Position numbers and translations under genes: made by a program. A stretch of 42,842 nt of DNA. It comes from Balamuthia mandrillaris (taxonomy: Eukaryota; Discosea; Longamoebia; Balamuthiidae). This document shows, in pieces, positions 8,646-20,138 of this stretch. The stretch covers positions 1 through 42,842 of the forward strand of contig JAVKOQ010000405.1 in the NCBI GenBank assembly GCA_031835245.1. Reading direction: 5' to 3'. Position 1 is the stretch's first letter. Each line of letters opens with the position of its first letter. The notes under the pieces were generated by a model that saw only the letters and a program-made list of their open reading frames with translations, was not told the origin of the DNA and searched no databases.

Positions 8646-9871
8646 CTTGCCGTTTTTGGGGTCTTACTTGGACTTTGTTTTTCTTTTTCAAAAAAACAAA
8701 CAGAGGTTTCTTCCACATCGACCGGGTTGAAGACGATCCATCCCTCCATCGCCAAATTGGTCACGCTTCTAGACAACCCGGACGCCAGCACCCAAGTCAA
8801 AGCCCTCAAATCGATCTTTAGCCTCGGTCGCAATGGTACGCTTCACTCGATCTTTTTCTTTTTGTTAAAAAAATAATAGTAACAAAAAAAACACGAAATG
8901 AATAATAATAGCTCGCAACAGAAAACATTTGATGGAGGCGGAGGCTCACAAACTCATCCTCAGCAAGTGCGCCAGTCCCAGCGAGGAGGTGAAGGAAAAT
9001 ATCGGCAAAGCATTGTTTTCGTTGGCTGAAGAAGGTTTTTGTTCACTGCTTCCTGTTTTGCAACGTTCAGTTTTTTTAAACCAGTGTGTGATATTTGATA
9101 GAGCCTTATGCTGACCAGATCGGACGTGTTGGCATCGGTTCGTTTCTTCTCATCTTCTCAGCTTCGCTAGACGCTTTTCTCAGCTTCTCGTTCTCTCTGC
9201 TTCTACTTCTCTGCTTCTCTCCTCATTCTCTCGTTCTCTCAGAGCTCTTTATTCATTTCTTCTTTTCGTTTTTCCTTCATTCTGCACTCTTCTTTCTTGC
9301 CTCCTCTACTAAAACTACTATACTGTAACAACGATGAAGTCGAGCTGTTGAACCTGCTTTCTTCGTCGAATCCCGATACCATCATAAATACCTCCAAGGC
9401 ATTGCTGCAACTCGGCCGAACGGGTTTCTAGCTTTCTTTCCTCTCTTTGCTGTTAAAATGCCTTTTATGACTCTCTCCTTTCTTATTTTTATTTTTTTTT
9501 GTGGCTTCTATTCAACAGCCCAAAATAGAAACTTGCTTTTGCAGTACAACGGGTTGACGAAACTGGTCTCGCTACTCGGACACGAGAACGAATGGGTTAA
9601 GCTTCAAGCCACCAAGACTTTAATGACTGTATTCTCCGATGGTATGAGGGATCTCTTGTCTTTTGCTTTTCTTACTGTTTTTGTCCTGTGTTATGCGTTT
9701 TGTTTTCCTTCTTTTCCTGTTTTTGCTTTCTTTTTCTTTTATCCAATTGTCTTGTGTCTAACAGGACCAGAACTTGGAAACGAACTCGATGCTCAAACGC
9801 TTGGCCATATCTACGTCCACTTTGAGAAGCACATTCTGGAGCAAGGCGGATTTGATACTTCAAGCTTTTGA
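8563..9871 (+). CDS. Small armadillo-like repeat protein, seven coding exons
   Basis: The exons are 8563-8566, 8704-8835, 8912-9034, 9102-9137, 9346-9423, 9519-9641 and 9765-9871. All six introns are phase 1, and the product is 200 residues. The first coding exon is only ATGG before a GTAATG donor; the next acceptor restores the frame as MEVSSTSTGLKTIHPSIAKL. Four armadillo-type helical repeats follow: LVTLLDNPDASTQVKALKSI, ILSKCASPSEEVKENIGKAL, NPDTIINTSKALLQLGRT and LVSLLGHENEWVKLQATKTL. Most repeats are separated by introns at equivalent positions, suggesting growth by exon duplication. ARM repeats form protein-binding solenoids; no specific partner can be named. Exons 4 and 5 are the least certain because the chosen acceptors (GATAG at 9101, GTCGAG at 9345) were decided by frame. 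The C-terminal exon shows no ARM pattern. Confidence 0.7.
8599..8643 (+). repeat. (CT)n microsatellite in intron 1 of the armadillo gene
   Basis: This is a pure CT dinucleotide run on the sense strand, inside the intron that follows the 4-base first coding exon. Confidence 0.9.
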
Positions 9872-10112
9872 ACTCTTGCTCTTATGTTCTCCTTTGACCA
9901 ATCCACAGATCTGTATTATTAACCAAAGCTTCTCCTTTTTCTCATTCCATTCTTCCTTCTACCCTCTTCTTTGATAACGCAAAAACCACACGAGCTGCAG
10001 AGACTTGTAAAGATGTTGACTTGGGATTTATTTGCATAGACATTGGGGTGAGTGGCGCCATAACTGACACGGAAGAGGAAGGTTCCAAAGCGTTCCACAG
10101 TCACACCATCCA

Positions 10113-10374
10113 TTATCTTCCGAGCTGGGCACTTACTCCAATACCAGCTCCTCCCAGTTGACCGCTAGCTCCAGTACCAGCTCCAGCACCAGCGCCAGCG
10201 CCAGTACCTCCGAGCTGAGCGCTCGCACCAGTTTCAGTGCCTCCCACCTGGGCGCCAGCACCAGTTTGGGTTCCGGTACCTCCCTGTTGTTGTTGGGGTT
10301 GCTGTTGTTGCTGTTGTGGTTGTTGCTGTGCTTGTGGTTGTTGTTGTGGTTGTGTTTGTTGCTGTTGCTGCTGC

Positions 10375-10406
<32 letters not shown>

Positions 10407-12332
10407 GTTGAGGAACGAAAGCACTTGAGTGGCGCAGTTGGTGAAGAAGATTCTCACTTGTTCCTGCAATGGTTGCTGTTGTTGCTGACCTCCCATCAGG
10501 GCTGTAAGTTCAGGCGGCTGCGTGATGAAGAAGGCGGTGATCAACTGCTGTTCTTGCTGTTGCCTTTTTCCGATGCTTGCTCCGAAGCCTGCGCCATTGT
10601 CACCGCCTCCAAGGCCAGCTTGGAAACCTGCTCCAGCGCCTCCAGCTCCAGCTTGAAAGCCTGCTCCAGTGCCTCCGATGCCAGCTCCGGCTCCAACTCC
10701 AGTTCCTCCAGCCCCAACTTGGGCACCTGTTCCAGCTCCGCCAAGACCCGCTTGGAAACCGGCGCCAGTTTGTTGCTGACCCGTTTGTTGTGGTTGCTGT
10801 TGTTGTTGTTGTGGTTGTTGCTGTGCTTGTTGTGGCTGTTGTTGGCCAGCTTGCTGGGGTTGTTGTTGCTGTTGTCCAGCTTGTTGTTGCATTTGTTGTT
10901 GCTGACCAGCTTGTTGTGGTTGTTGTTGTTGCTGCAGGAGCTGTTCTTGCCCTGCACTCATCAAGATCTGTTGGACGTCCTCCTGAGAGATGCCGGCCCA
11001 GTCGCGCCTCTCGTAGGGGTTGAGCACGAAGGGCGAAACGGCCTGCTGACCGCCCACGCCTCTCACTTGCACGGCCACAGGGAAAGGAGCAGCGGCGGCC
11101 GTGTGCCAGAAGGCCATGCCCACCTCGCCTTGGCTGACGTCTTGAGGAGGAAGCTCCGCGCGTTCGTAGAGGAGGGCCAGAGGCAGGTTGATGGATTGCT
11201 GCATGCCGGTCGGCTGGTAGGGAGCTTGGAAGGCGGCCACCAAGTTATCCATCGCGGACATCATGGTTTGTTGCTGCTGTTGCTGTGGTTGTTGCTGTTG
11301 AATCTGCTGACCGATGGACAGCGGCTGTTGTTGCTGCTGTTGTCCTTGGACTTGGATGCGGTGAGAGACGACCAAGTAGTGCACGTACTGGTTGCCTTGT
11401 TGCTGCCTCTGCTGAGGCAACTGCACAGAGACTCCCAAGCCGCCTCCTGTTCCTTGTTGACCTCCTCCTCCGACACCAGCGCCAGTTTCAGTTCCGGCTC
11501 CCGTGCCTCCGATCTGAGCACCGGTTTCAGTTGTTCCAAGTTGAATGCCCGCTCCGGTTCCTTGTTGGGCGCCAGTTCCGGTTTGTTGCTGACCAGCTTG
11601 TTGTGGTTGCTGCTGCTGTTGTTCTGTTCCGGTTGGTTGCTGACCCATTTGTTGTGGTTGTGGTTGTTGTTGTTGTTGTGGCTGTTGTTGCTGCTGCTGT
11701 TGTTGTTCTGTTCCGGTTGGTTGCTGACCCATTTGTTGTGGTGGTGCTTGTCCCATAAGGTCAAAGTTGACCAACGCGGTGAAAGCAGGACATTGGCCTT
11801 GCTGCTGCAGCTGCTGCAGTCCCATTTGTTGGCCGCCAGCTCCGGTTCCTTGTTGGGCGCCAGTTCCGGTTTGTTGCTGACCCATTTGTTGTGGTTGTTG
11901 TTGTTGTTGCGGTTGTTGCTGTTGTTGCGGTTGTTGTTGTTGTTGTTGTGGTTGTTGTTGTTGTTGCTGCTGCTGCTGCTGCTGCATTTGCTGCTGTTGT
12001 TGTCGAGTGAAGATGCTAACCGGCACTTCGGAGTTCATCTCGGTACCGCAGGGCACGTCGTTGATCACGCGGCACTCCTCTGGCTGCAGGCCCACAACGC
12101 TCTGGCCCCCAACGTCCATGTCGAGCACCAGGTCAACCGCCAGCGCGTTCACCACGATCACTTGGCAGGTTTGTTGTTGCTCCTGCTGCTGTTGTTGAAG
12201 CTGTTGAAGCTGCTGCGGTTGTTGCTGTTGTTCAGCAGATGGAGTGGACGTGAGCCCTTGCTGCATTTGGACCTGAGCAAAGCTCGAGGTGACCAGAATG
12301 GCCACCGAGAAGAGAGCGAAGAACGTGTGCAT
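10113..12332 (-). CDS. Secreted glutamine-rich low-complexity protein
   Basis: This is a single open frame of 739 codons. The N-terminus is a clear signal peptide (MHTFFALFSVAILVTSSFAQ), so export is predicted. The rest alternates long Gln/Pro/Gly tracts, including GTGAQQGTGAG and QQMGQQ elements, with ordinary segments: CQVIVVNALAVDLVLDM, a Cys pair in EECRVINDVPCGTE, NQYVHYLVVSHRIQV, INLPLALLYERAELPPQDVS, FWHTAAAAPFPVAV and FFTNCATQVLSFL. These non-repeat blocks show it is a real protein and not a random open frame. No known family is recognised; a surface, matrix or cyst-wall role is only a guess. Gln codons are a CAA/CAG mixture, so the tracts are not pure trinucleotide runs. An ATTTAAAT element about 110 bases upstream (12443-12450) may be a TATA-like box. 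A frame after the stop (10113 to 9919) looks partly protein-like but contains an AATAAA signal and is taken as 3' UTR. Confidence 0.8.
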
Positions 12333-12923
12333 CGAAACGGATGTGAGGTTTGTGTTCTCGTTTGTGTGCTGTTCTCGTTTGTGTTGTTTTGTCGTTTGTG
12401 CGGCGAATGAAGTGATGATGAACGGAACAGCAGAAGCAAACTATTTAAATGGTTTGGTGGACGGGACGGGAGCTTCATATGTTTACGGATTGGCGGGAGC
12501 ACATCACAAGTTCGAACAAGAAGAGGACAAGAACAGAGCAAACACACCGGAAAGAGACAGAAGAGACAATACCATTGGCTTCATTATAGGCATATGAGAC
12601 GACTTTTCAGGTTTTCCCTTTGCCAGTCTTTCATTTTTCTGTCAGTTTTATTTTTTCTTCAATACCATTTCTCTCATTCGCTGCTTTGCGTCCATCCTTT
12701 ACAGGCACACCCTGCAAGACCATCCACAAAAGTTCAAAAAAAATAAATAAACAACGGAAAGAAATGGCGGAAAAGCCAAAGAAAAAAAACAAAGTTGCCC
12801 CTATATTAACTTCGGGACGACACGAAGTTTTCCATGTCGTCCTGGTGGTACAATTCCTTCGCGTCGTCGTGAACTGTTACGGGACGACACGAGTTTTCAG
12901 CGTAGCGAAAGAGTAGCGAGAAG
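12333..12923. other. Divergent promoter region between the Gln-rich and F-box/LRR genes
   Basis: The region holds a TATA-like CTATTTAAAT (12441-12450) on the Gln-rich gene side. On the other side, just before the F-box/LRR start, is a cluster of four ACGACAC/TGTCGTC motifs (12815-12892), annotated separately. No gene is seen. Confidence 0.5.
12815..12892. promoter_or_regulatory. Cluster of four GACGACA-type motifs
   Basis: GGACGACACG (12815-12824), CATGTCGTCC (12833-12842), GCGTCGTCGTG (12861-12871) and GGACGACACGA (12882-12892) lie in alternating orientation, 31-108 bases before the ATG of the F-box/LRR gene. The first is embedded in a 7-bp inverted repeat AACTTCG...CGAAGTT. This is the densest occurrence of the window-wide motif. 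The function is inferred. Confidence 0.45.
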
Positions 12924-15733
12924 ATGGGAGGGAGCTCCTTGCGGAAGGCTTGCATGGCGTGGATCGAGAAGAACCTCGACCTGGTGGAGGACCTCGGCAT
13001 GCTGCCCGCAGAGTTGCTGGAGAACCTCATCCACTACATGATGCGCATCCGCAAGAAAGGCTCCCGGCGGTTGAGCGAGCACAACGCCGCCAAGCTGCTG
13101 CGCCACCGCACGTTGGCTCACGTGGACCTGGACGGCTTCTGGCTGACCGACCTGCCCTTCCAAAACGTAGAGCTCCCTAACCTCCGTTCTCTCCAGTTGA
13201 AAGGGTACCTCGCCGCTGTTGACTGATTGTTCTTCTTCTTTCTTCTTTCTTGTTCTCCTTCTTGTGCTTCTGATCAATTTTAAACGGACGAAAGAACGCT
13301 GCATGTAGGGGATGCGTCCATGCAAATGGTGGCGGCGCGCTGCACCGCGTTGATGGACCTCAACATGAAGGGTAATGCTCTGTCGGACCTGGCCCTGGAA
13401 GCCTTGGCTGCTGGTTGTCCGCTCTTGCAGGTTTGACCTTCCTCTTCTTCTTTGTGTCCTTTGTTTACTGTTCTATGTTTTCTCCTTTTCTCTTGTTCTC
13501 TTCTTTCTTCTCTCGCTTATTCTCTTCTCTCTTCTCTTGTGCTCCTTTCTTTCTCTTGTTCTCTCTTCTTCTTTCTTATTCTCTCTTTTGCTCCTCTCTT
13601 GTCTCTAACTCAGTGCTAAACAAAGAGAATCAAAGTCCAAAGCGGAAACAAGCAGAGCGTCATCACTGACAAAGGTGTCAGCTTTCTTCTTAAAGGCTGC
13701 ACCCAACTGCGAATGCTCAAACTGTACAGATGCCAAGAAGTTGATGCAGAAGAGGAACTGCTGGAAACTCTCTCCGTTCATGCCAACAACTTGCAGATAT
13801 TCTCTCTTGCTGGGAGCAAACGCGCGGATCATCGACTACTATTGGCGTTGAGCCCTTTACCGCTTCTTCAGTCATTGAAACTTAGCAAATGTAGTCGTCT
13901 CGTTATTGTGGAGACACAAAAACAAGAAGAAGGAGAAGAAGGGGTTGACGAAGAACGACGAGCAGAAGGGAAGCAACAAACAAACAAAGTGGAGAAAGAC
14001 AAAGAAAGGGAAAAGGAGGACGTAGAACAGAAAATTTATTTTCCATCTTTGAAGATTCTAAAGCTGGTAGACTGCGATAAGGTTTCATCTCTACGATTCC
14101 TTCTTGATACGTCTTGCTTGAAGACAACACCATCTGCTGCATCTTCTTCTTCTTCTTCTTCTTCTTCTTCTTCTTCTTCTTCTTCTTCTTCTTCTTCTTC
14201 TTCTTTTTCTTCCTCTTCGTCTTCTTTTTCTTCCTCTTCCTCTTCTTCTTCTTCTTCTCTCACTGCTGGTTTTGCTACCGCTCTTTCTCCTCCTGCTGCC
14301 GTCACAACGGCGATAACCAAACCAACAGAACCGAAGAATACGAAAAGCTTTCCGTTGCTTCGTCATATTTCTATCACTCGTTGCAACGGTATTAACGACG
14401 CAGCTCTTCTTCAAATCTTAGGCTGGCTTCAACAACACTTAGTCTTTGCAAACAAAGAAGAAAAAGGCGTCCTGGAACTAAACGGCCTCAAAAACATCAC
14501 CAACAAATCCATCGATCCTCTTCTCGGCTCTTTCTCCGCTTTTCTCTTCAACAACGAAAACAAAGAAGCACATGGAAATGACGAGAACAAAAGAAGAATG
14601 ACAGATCTAAACATGACAGATCTTATTGTCAGCAAATGCCGAAGATTGCAGCAGTTGAACGCGGCTTTACCGACTTCTCTTACAAAGTTGGATCTCAGTT
14701 TCACGAAGCTCTCTTTCCTTCCCTTCTTGTTTCTCCACGAACAAAACTTTCATGGTGTCCACTTCTTCTTGAAACGTGCTTCTTCTTCCGTTAACCACCA
14801 AGATGACGAAGGAGAAGAAAATACGCAAACAACAGCACCAACAAAGCAAACAGAAGAAGAGAACAAAAGGGGGAGAGAACAAGAACTTCGTCATCAATTT
14901 CCATGCTTATCCTTTTCTCCGACTTCTTCTCATCCTTTTATCATCTACTCTCATCTGCTCGACATCAACCTTTCGATGACTTCCATCAACAACCCCTCTC
15001 TCTGTTGCCTCATTGCCAAATGTCCGAACGTGGAGCGTCTCTTTTTGGAGGATTGTAACGAATTGACGGACTTTGGGGTGGACTTTATCGCGCCGAATCT
15101 TTCTCGCCTGAGAAAACTCAGTTTGAGGAAGTGCTATCGCATTCGATGTCCTGTTATTTGTTCGGAAAGTCTTAGTTTTTTGGGTATGGTTTCTTTTTTT
15201 TCTTTTGTATGCTTTCTTCATCTTTTTCTTTCTTTGTTTTTCTCTTTTCTCTCCATATTTTCTTCTTCTGAATGGACTTTCACACAACAACATCAGATGT
15301 GGGATGGAGCCACATAAAAGCACCCACCATTCATTGCCCCAATCTCACCACGTTGGATGTATCCGCATGCGGCTGTTCTCCCCTCGTTTCCTGGATGCAA
15401 GCCTTTGACTCTGCGTTCCTCTCCATAATGCAAGGCTGCCCCCGCCTTCGTTCTCTCTGGTTCACCGGGCCTTCCACCATCTCTGCTTCCACGCTTCGAA
15501 CTTTCTTCTCTGCTTCTTCCTCTCCTTCATCTTCTTCACGAGAGTTGAGGGCACTTAACTTTTCAGGGTTGACCGTTTTGGACGAGGAATTGTTGGAGAA
15601 CATCCTTTGGAGCTGCCCCAAGTTAAGCCGGTTCTTGTTGGACGATGCCTCAGCCGTGGTTTCGAAGGAGTTCATGGACTCGCTTCAGGCTCGCTATCCT
15701 TCCGTCATTCTTCGGTTCTTGCAAGCCCACTAG
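12924..15733 (+). CDS. F-box-like / leucine-rich-repeat (AMN1-type) protein
   Basis: The exons are 12924 to about 13204, about 13309-13430, 13656-15183 and 15297-15733. The N-terminus resembles an F-box (EDLGMLPAELLENLIHYMM). It is followed by cysteine-containing LRRs of the SKP2/AMN1 kind: LPNLRSLQLKG, CTALMDLNMKGNALSD, CTQLRMLKLYRC, LEDCNELTDFGVDF, LSRLRKLSLRKCYRIRC and CPKLSRFLLDDA. Such proteins select substrates for SCF ubiquitin ligases. Two insertions interrupt the LRR array: a Lys/Glu-rich stretch (13911-14030) and a polySer/Phe tract (14142-14256). The exon 1/exon 2 junction is one base out of phase with any GT-AG choice that keeps both LRR halves (AAAGG|GTACCT to TGTAG|GGGATG). It implies a non-canonical site, an indel or a sequence error. 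Junctions 2 (phase 0) and 3 (phase 1) are clean. Confidence 0.75.
14142..14256 (+). repeat. (TCT)n repeat coding polySer
   Basis: Near-pure TCT/TCC codons translate as a serine tract with a few Phe (TTT) interruptions inside the F-box/LRR protein. Confidence 0.85.
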
Positions 15734-16048
15734 GCGCTCCTCTTAACATCGTGTCGACACGAAAAATTTTCTCGATAATTCTTGATAATTTTGTCATTCC
15801 GTCAATTATTTCATCGAGTTTGATGAAAGCGAAGCAGAAAATTCAAATATTTAATATCCGTAGCGAAAACTTTTCCGTTAATAATGCTAAATAAGATTCG
15901 TTTCTCGATAATTGTTGCTCACCCTATCAAAAAAGCAAGATAATAATTAAACCAATCACATTCGCCCTATCAAAAAAAAATCGGAGAATAGACAAAAGTT
16001 ACGAAATAGAAGAATAAAAAAAAAAGAAAGAAAGAAAGAAAGAAAACA
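15734..16048. other. AT-rich spacer between the F-box/LRR and CAX genes
   Basis: The spacer contains the palindrome CGTGTCGACACG (15750-15761), direct repeats of TCGATAATT, two copies of CCCTATCAAAAAA (about 15921 and 15965), and a GAAA run just before the CAX start. No gene is seen. Confidence 0.5.
15750..15761. promoter_or_regulatory. CGTGTCGACACG palindrome
   Basis: This is a perfect 12-bp palindrome of the TGTCGAC family, 17 bases after the F-box/LRR stop codon and about 290 bases before the CAX start. Confidence 0.4.
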
Positions 16049-18231
16049 ATGATGGAGGCTCCTCTATCTTCTCCTTCTCCCTCTTCCTCTGACTCCGAAG
16101 CCGCTTCCTCTTCTTCCTCGAAAAACCAACAAGAAGAAGAGAGAGAGCGAATGGACTCTGAAGAAGAAGAAGAAGAAAACGAGAGAGAGAGTTTCAGAGC
16201 GAAAAGGAAGAAAAAACAGCAGCAGCCACCCCACGCCACGACAAAAGCGGCGAGTCGAAGCTTTGACTATGGCGCTCGCAGCTATCAACGAGGAGGTGGG
16301 GAGGAGGAAGAGGAAGAAGCGGAGGAGGGCCAACGTTGGCTTCGTGGACAGAGGAGATCGGCGATGCACCGACGCAGCCTGCAGGTGGAGGAGGAGGAAG
16401 AGGAGGAGGAAACGGTGGGAGAGAGCTTTCGGCGGAGGAACCATGGCAAAAGATGGTCCGCTGGTCACCACCGTGACAGTCGTTTCTATGAAGGGAGAGA
16501 AGAAGAAGAAGGACCCGGTAAGTTTGTCTCCTCTCTGCTTCTCTCTTCTCTCTTCTCTCTTCTCTCTTCTCTCTTCTCTCTTCTCTCTTCTCTCTCTCTC
16601 TTCTCTCTTCCTCCTCTCTTCTCTCTTCTCTCTTCTCTCTCTCTCTTCTCTACTCTCTTCTCTCCCTCTCTCTTCTCTCTTCTCTCTCCTCTTCTCTCTT
16701 CTCTCTCTCTCTTCTCTTTTCTCTCTCCTCTTCTCTCTTCTCTCTTCTCTTCTCTCGTCTCTTGTCTCTCGTCTCTCCTCCTCTCTTCTCTGCTTCTCTG
16801 CTTCTCTGCTTCTCTCCTCCTCTCTCTTCTCTGCTTCTCTTCGTTTTCACAAAGATGTAAACTTACAAAAATAATAAACCGTAAAGGACCTGGCACAACT
16901 CTGTTTGGAATAAAACCATGGAACAACATTCGAGCCTCCTCTTCCTCTTTTAGCGAACCTACCACCAGCTCTTCGGGTTCGTTTTTTGCCTCTTTCGTCA
17001 TGTCTCTCCTTTGCTCGTTCTCCTCGCTCGTGCTCCCTCTCCTCATTTTGTTCTTTGCTTCTTATCAAACAAACAAACAAACGAATTAGATTCGTTGGTA
17101 ATGGTGAGCAATGTGGCATGGTTGTTGGTGTTTGGATGGATGGCGAGCGGAGCTTACTTCCTTATCGGCGCTTTTCTCTTTTGTACGGTTGTGGCTCGGC
17201 CGTATGCCTATCTCTGTTTTGACCTCGCGCGTTACTATCTTTGGCCCTTTGGAAAATACATTCTCGTATGTCCTTCCCTCCCTTCTTCTTCACTCTTTCT
17301 TTATTTCTGTTGTTAACCACAAATGCAGAGACGTTCACAAATGACTTCAGCAACTTCGATCCGCCCTTTAGTGGCTCATCACAACAGTGAGGGAAATGAC
17401 GAGGATGACGATGAAGCAAGTTTAAGAGAGGAAGCCTCTTATTTGGTGGGATCGGACGCCTCGTCGACTTCCAAGAAAACCAACAACAATGACTACAGAA
17501 GCTTTGCTTATTCTGCCTATGTATCTTCTGGCTTTCCTTTCTCCGTTCTTCTTTTTCCTCCTTGTTCTCGTTCTTCTCCTTACTTTCTTCTTTTATTTGA
17601 ATTAAAAGACAGGACCAAGCGATCAACTCACAAGCTACAGAAACAAGCCTTCATACCCAAAAGCAGCCACTGTTCTTTGGTATATTTTTGGTCAGTTTTT
17701 CCTCTTTGTGTATTCGTTCTTCCTTTTTGGTTGCTCGCTCATGCATGCAATTATCACCATACGCAGTTCCCTTGCTTGCATTGATGCACATCGTGACTAT
17801 GTGTATATGTTGGATGATCGTTGTATTTATTCCGATGGCCAAGGTTCTTTTATTTTAACTGTTGCCTATTTTTTGTCCAGTGGCTGACCCTTTTCCTTCT
17901 TTTTAGCTGAACAAGAATGCAATCATGTTGCTCTTTCAAAACCCACTGGACACCAGAGTGAGCGACTCTCCCTCCGGTAACATCGTGATGTGCACCTACC
18001 AAGCCGGCTCCTATCGCTACTATAAGTACAATGCCATCGGCTTCAACGTCATTCTCCTCAACTTGCTCTCCTTTGTGGTCATCTCTTTGATAGTGGGCTA
18101 CGTGCTGCCTCACCGTATGCAGCCCAGCCCCATCATCCTGTTCTGCACTTCGATCCTGTCTATTATCCCATTGGCTTACTATATTGGCATGGCGGTTGCT
18201 AGGTTCGTTCATTTCATTGTTTTTCCAATTA

Positions 18232-18272
<41 letters not shown>

Positions 18273-18563
18273 CTCATGCTGTTATGGAATAATGAGCTAA
18301 CGAAACAATAACATAGTATCGCCGCTCAAACCAACTTTGCGATAGGAGCGATGCTAAACGCGATGTTTGGGGTAAGCATAGAGATTATACTTTATGGAAT
18401 GGCCATCATGGAAGGTGGCCTCACTGATCTCATCCAAGCTGGAGTGTTGGGTTTGTTCCATTTCCATTTTCTTTACTGTATACGTTTGAATACATTTGAC
18501 AAATTTTTTTTTAGGTTCGTTGCTTGGCGATCTTTTGCTTCTTCCTGGACTTTCAATGGTACT

Positions 18564-18641
<78 letters not shown>

Positions 18642-20089
18642 CATTCCATTTCTTGTTCATCTTCTGTGTTATAGATAGCCGGTGGCATAAAGTACAAAGA
18701 ACAAAAGTTCAGTCCTGCTGCAGCTGGCGTTAGCAGCGTTCTTCTTATTATTTCTGTTATTGGTACCTCTCTCTCTCTCTCTCTACTTGTCTCTACTAAT
18801 ATACCAACAAACAAACCAGGTGTGTTCACTCCGACAATCTTTTGGGGAATATCAGGAGAGTTTGCTTTTGACTGTAATGACTGTGAACCTATGAACGCGA
18901 CTAAAGCGGACTCGCCGCTAACCTGTCGAAGTTGCGTATTCCTGAAAGTGGATTATGGTAAAAGTGAAGATTACCTTGATCGTGCACGGTATTGTTCTCG
19001 ATGTCTTCTCTTCCTTCGTAGGAGTTCTCTTTTGAAATTTTTTGCTTAACTTTTTACTCTTGGTAAAAAAGGCCGTTAATGTATACTTGTGCTGCTGTTT
19101 TGCCGATCGCTTACTTGGTTGGATTGTTGTTCACGCTGAAGACGCACAGCTTTCTCTTCGACAACGTGAACGAAGAGGAGGAAGGACACGACAATCCGGG
19201 GTGGTCTAAGCTCAAAGCGATTGCCATTTTGCTCTGCTCCGTCACTTTGTTTGCTCTCATCTCCGAGAAAGCAATAGAGGTTTGTTTTTTTTTTTTTTCT
19301 TGTTCTCTCTTTAGCTTTTTTTTAAAGAGTTTGTTTATTCACTTTTTATCACTGTGGGCAAACAAAAGGCGATCGAACCAGCCCTAGAGTCGTTGGGAAT
19401 AGAACAGATATTCGCTGGTATAACTATTATGGCGTTGGTGCCCAGTACCGCTGAGGTTAGTGTTGAACGTGCCTTGTTCATTCTTTCCACCATCCATGCT
19501 CATTCTCTATTGTGATATCATTTTATATCAGTACGTTAATGCGATTGGCTTTGCATTGAAAAACAACGTTGCTCTTTCTCTGGAAATTGGTGCCACTAGC
19601 GCCGTTCAGGTATATCTTTCTCTCTTCTGTTGTTCTCTCGTCTCTCGTCTCTCTTCTCTCGTCTCTCGTCTCTCTTCTCTCTTCTCTCCTCTCTGCTTCT
19701 CTCTTCTCTTCTTCTCTTCTTTTCTCTCGTTTGCTCATTCTCCTCTCAAAAACAAAATAGATTGCTTTGATAATGGTTCCAGTTTTGGTTGGCTTTTCTG
19801 GATTGGTACCTTTCTCCCCTTCTCTTTTCTTTTCTTTTCCTTTTTTTTAAAAAAAACTTGCTTATCCTCCACACTAAAGTATCACCATGGCTCGCCGGAC
19901 AACTCGATGACTCTGATCTTCCCTTCGTTCGCCTTCTTCGCTATCATAATGAGCGTCCTCATCATCAACTACATCTCCATCGAAGGCAAGGCAAACTACT
20001 TCAAGGGCGTCGCTTTGGTCGTTTGTTACGTTCTCTTCATCGCTGCCTTCTATTTCACCTCTGTTCGTGGAAGTCACGTTCGTCACTGA
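16049..20089 (+). CDS. Type II CAX cation/H+ exchanger with N-terminal YccF (DUF307) domain
   Basis: There are sixteen exons: 16049-16517, 16887-16976, 17090-17265, 17329-17520, 17613-17679, 17767-17843, 17907-18202, 18317-18450, 18515-18558, 18675-18762, 18820-18988, 19072-19279, 19369-19455, 19532-19609, 19761-19805 and 19880-20089. All phases agree and the product is 809 residues. Residues 1-185 are a charged, Glu/Ser-rich cytosolic tail. Residues 187-245 match a YccF domain (SNVAWLLVFGWMASGAYFLI, LWPFGKYIL). The CAX core has the two alpha-repeat motifs: GAMLNAMFGVSIEIILYGMA (466-485) and ALVPSTAEYVNAI. A long tail plus YccF plus a CAX core is the type II layout known from yeast Vnx1, a vacuolar Na+/K+/H+ antiporter. 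The first motif has GVSIE where calcium CAXs have GNAxE, which suggests a different ion preference (inference). A vacuolar or contractile-vacuole membrane is likely. Confidence 0.92.
16520..16850 (+). repeat. Pyrimidine-only low-complexity tract in CAX intron 1
   Basis: Over 300 bases of CTTCTCT/CTCT repeats lie on the sense strand with almost no purines, between the GTAAGT donor at 16518 and the acceptor at 16886. Confidence 0.9.
18238..18640 (+). repeat. (TC)n microsatellites in CAX introns 7 and 9
   Basis: TC runs at about 18238-18268 and 18568-18637 lie within two separate introns and again show pyrimidines on the sense strand. The bases between them include exon 8 and exon 9. Confidence 0.9.
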
Positions 20090-20138
20090 AACGTTAAGTT
20101 TTTTTTTTTGTTGCTTGTTATACAATATTTTTTTTTTG

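Noticed and set aside
7979-8833. 284-codon minus-strand frame
   Set aside because: Composition is repeat-driven (Arg-Glu and Cys-Pro-Ser runs), and it overlaps the armadillo gene exon and intron in antisense.
9919-10113. Protein-like 64-codon minus-strand frame after the Gln-rich stop
   Set aside because: Joining it would need a weak splice near GTAAGT at the end of the Gln-rich gene. The AATAAA inside fits a 3' UTR better.
10158-12410. 750-codon Leu-rich open frame on the plus strand
   Set aside because: It is the mirror of the Gln-rich gene (CAA/CAG read backwards gives Leu/Cys/Val tracts) and has no signal or family pattern.
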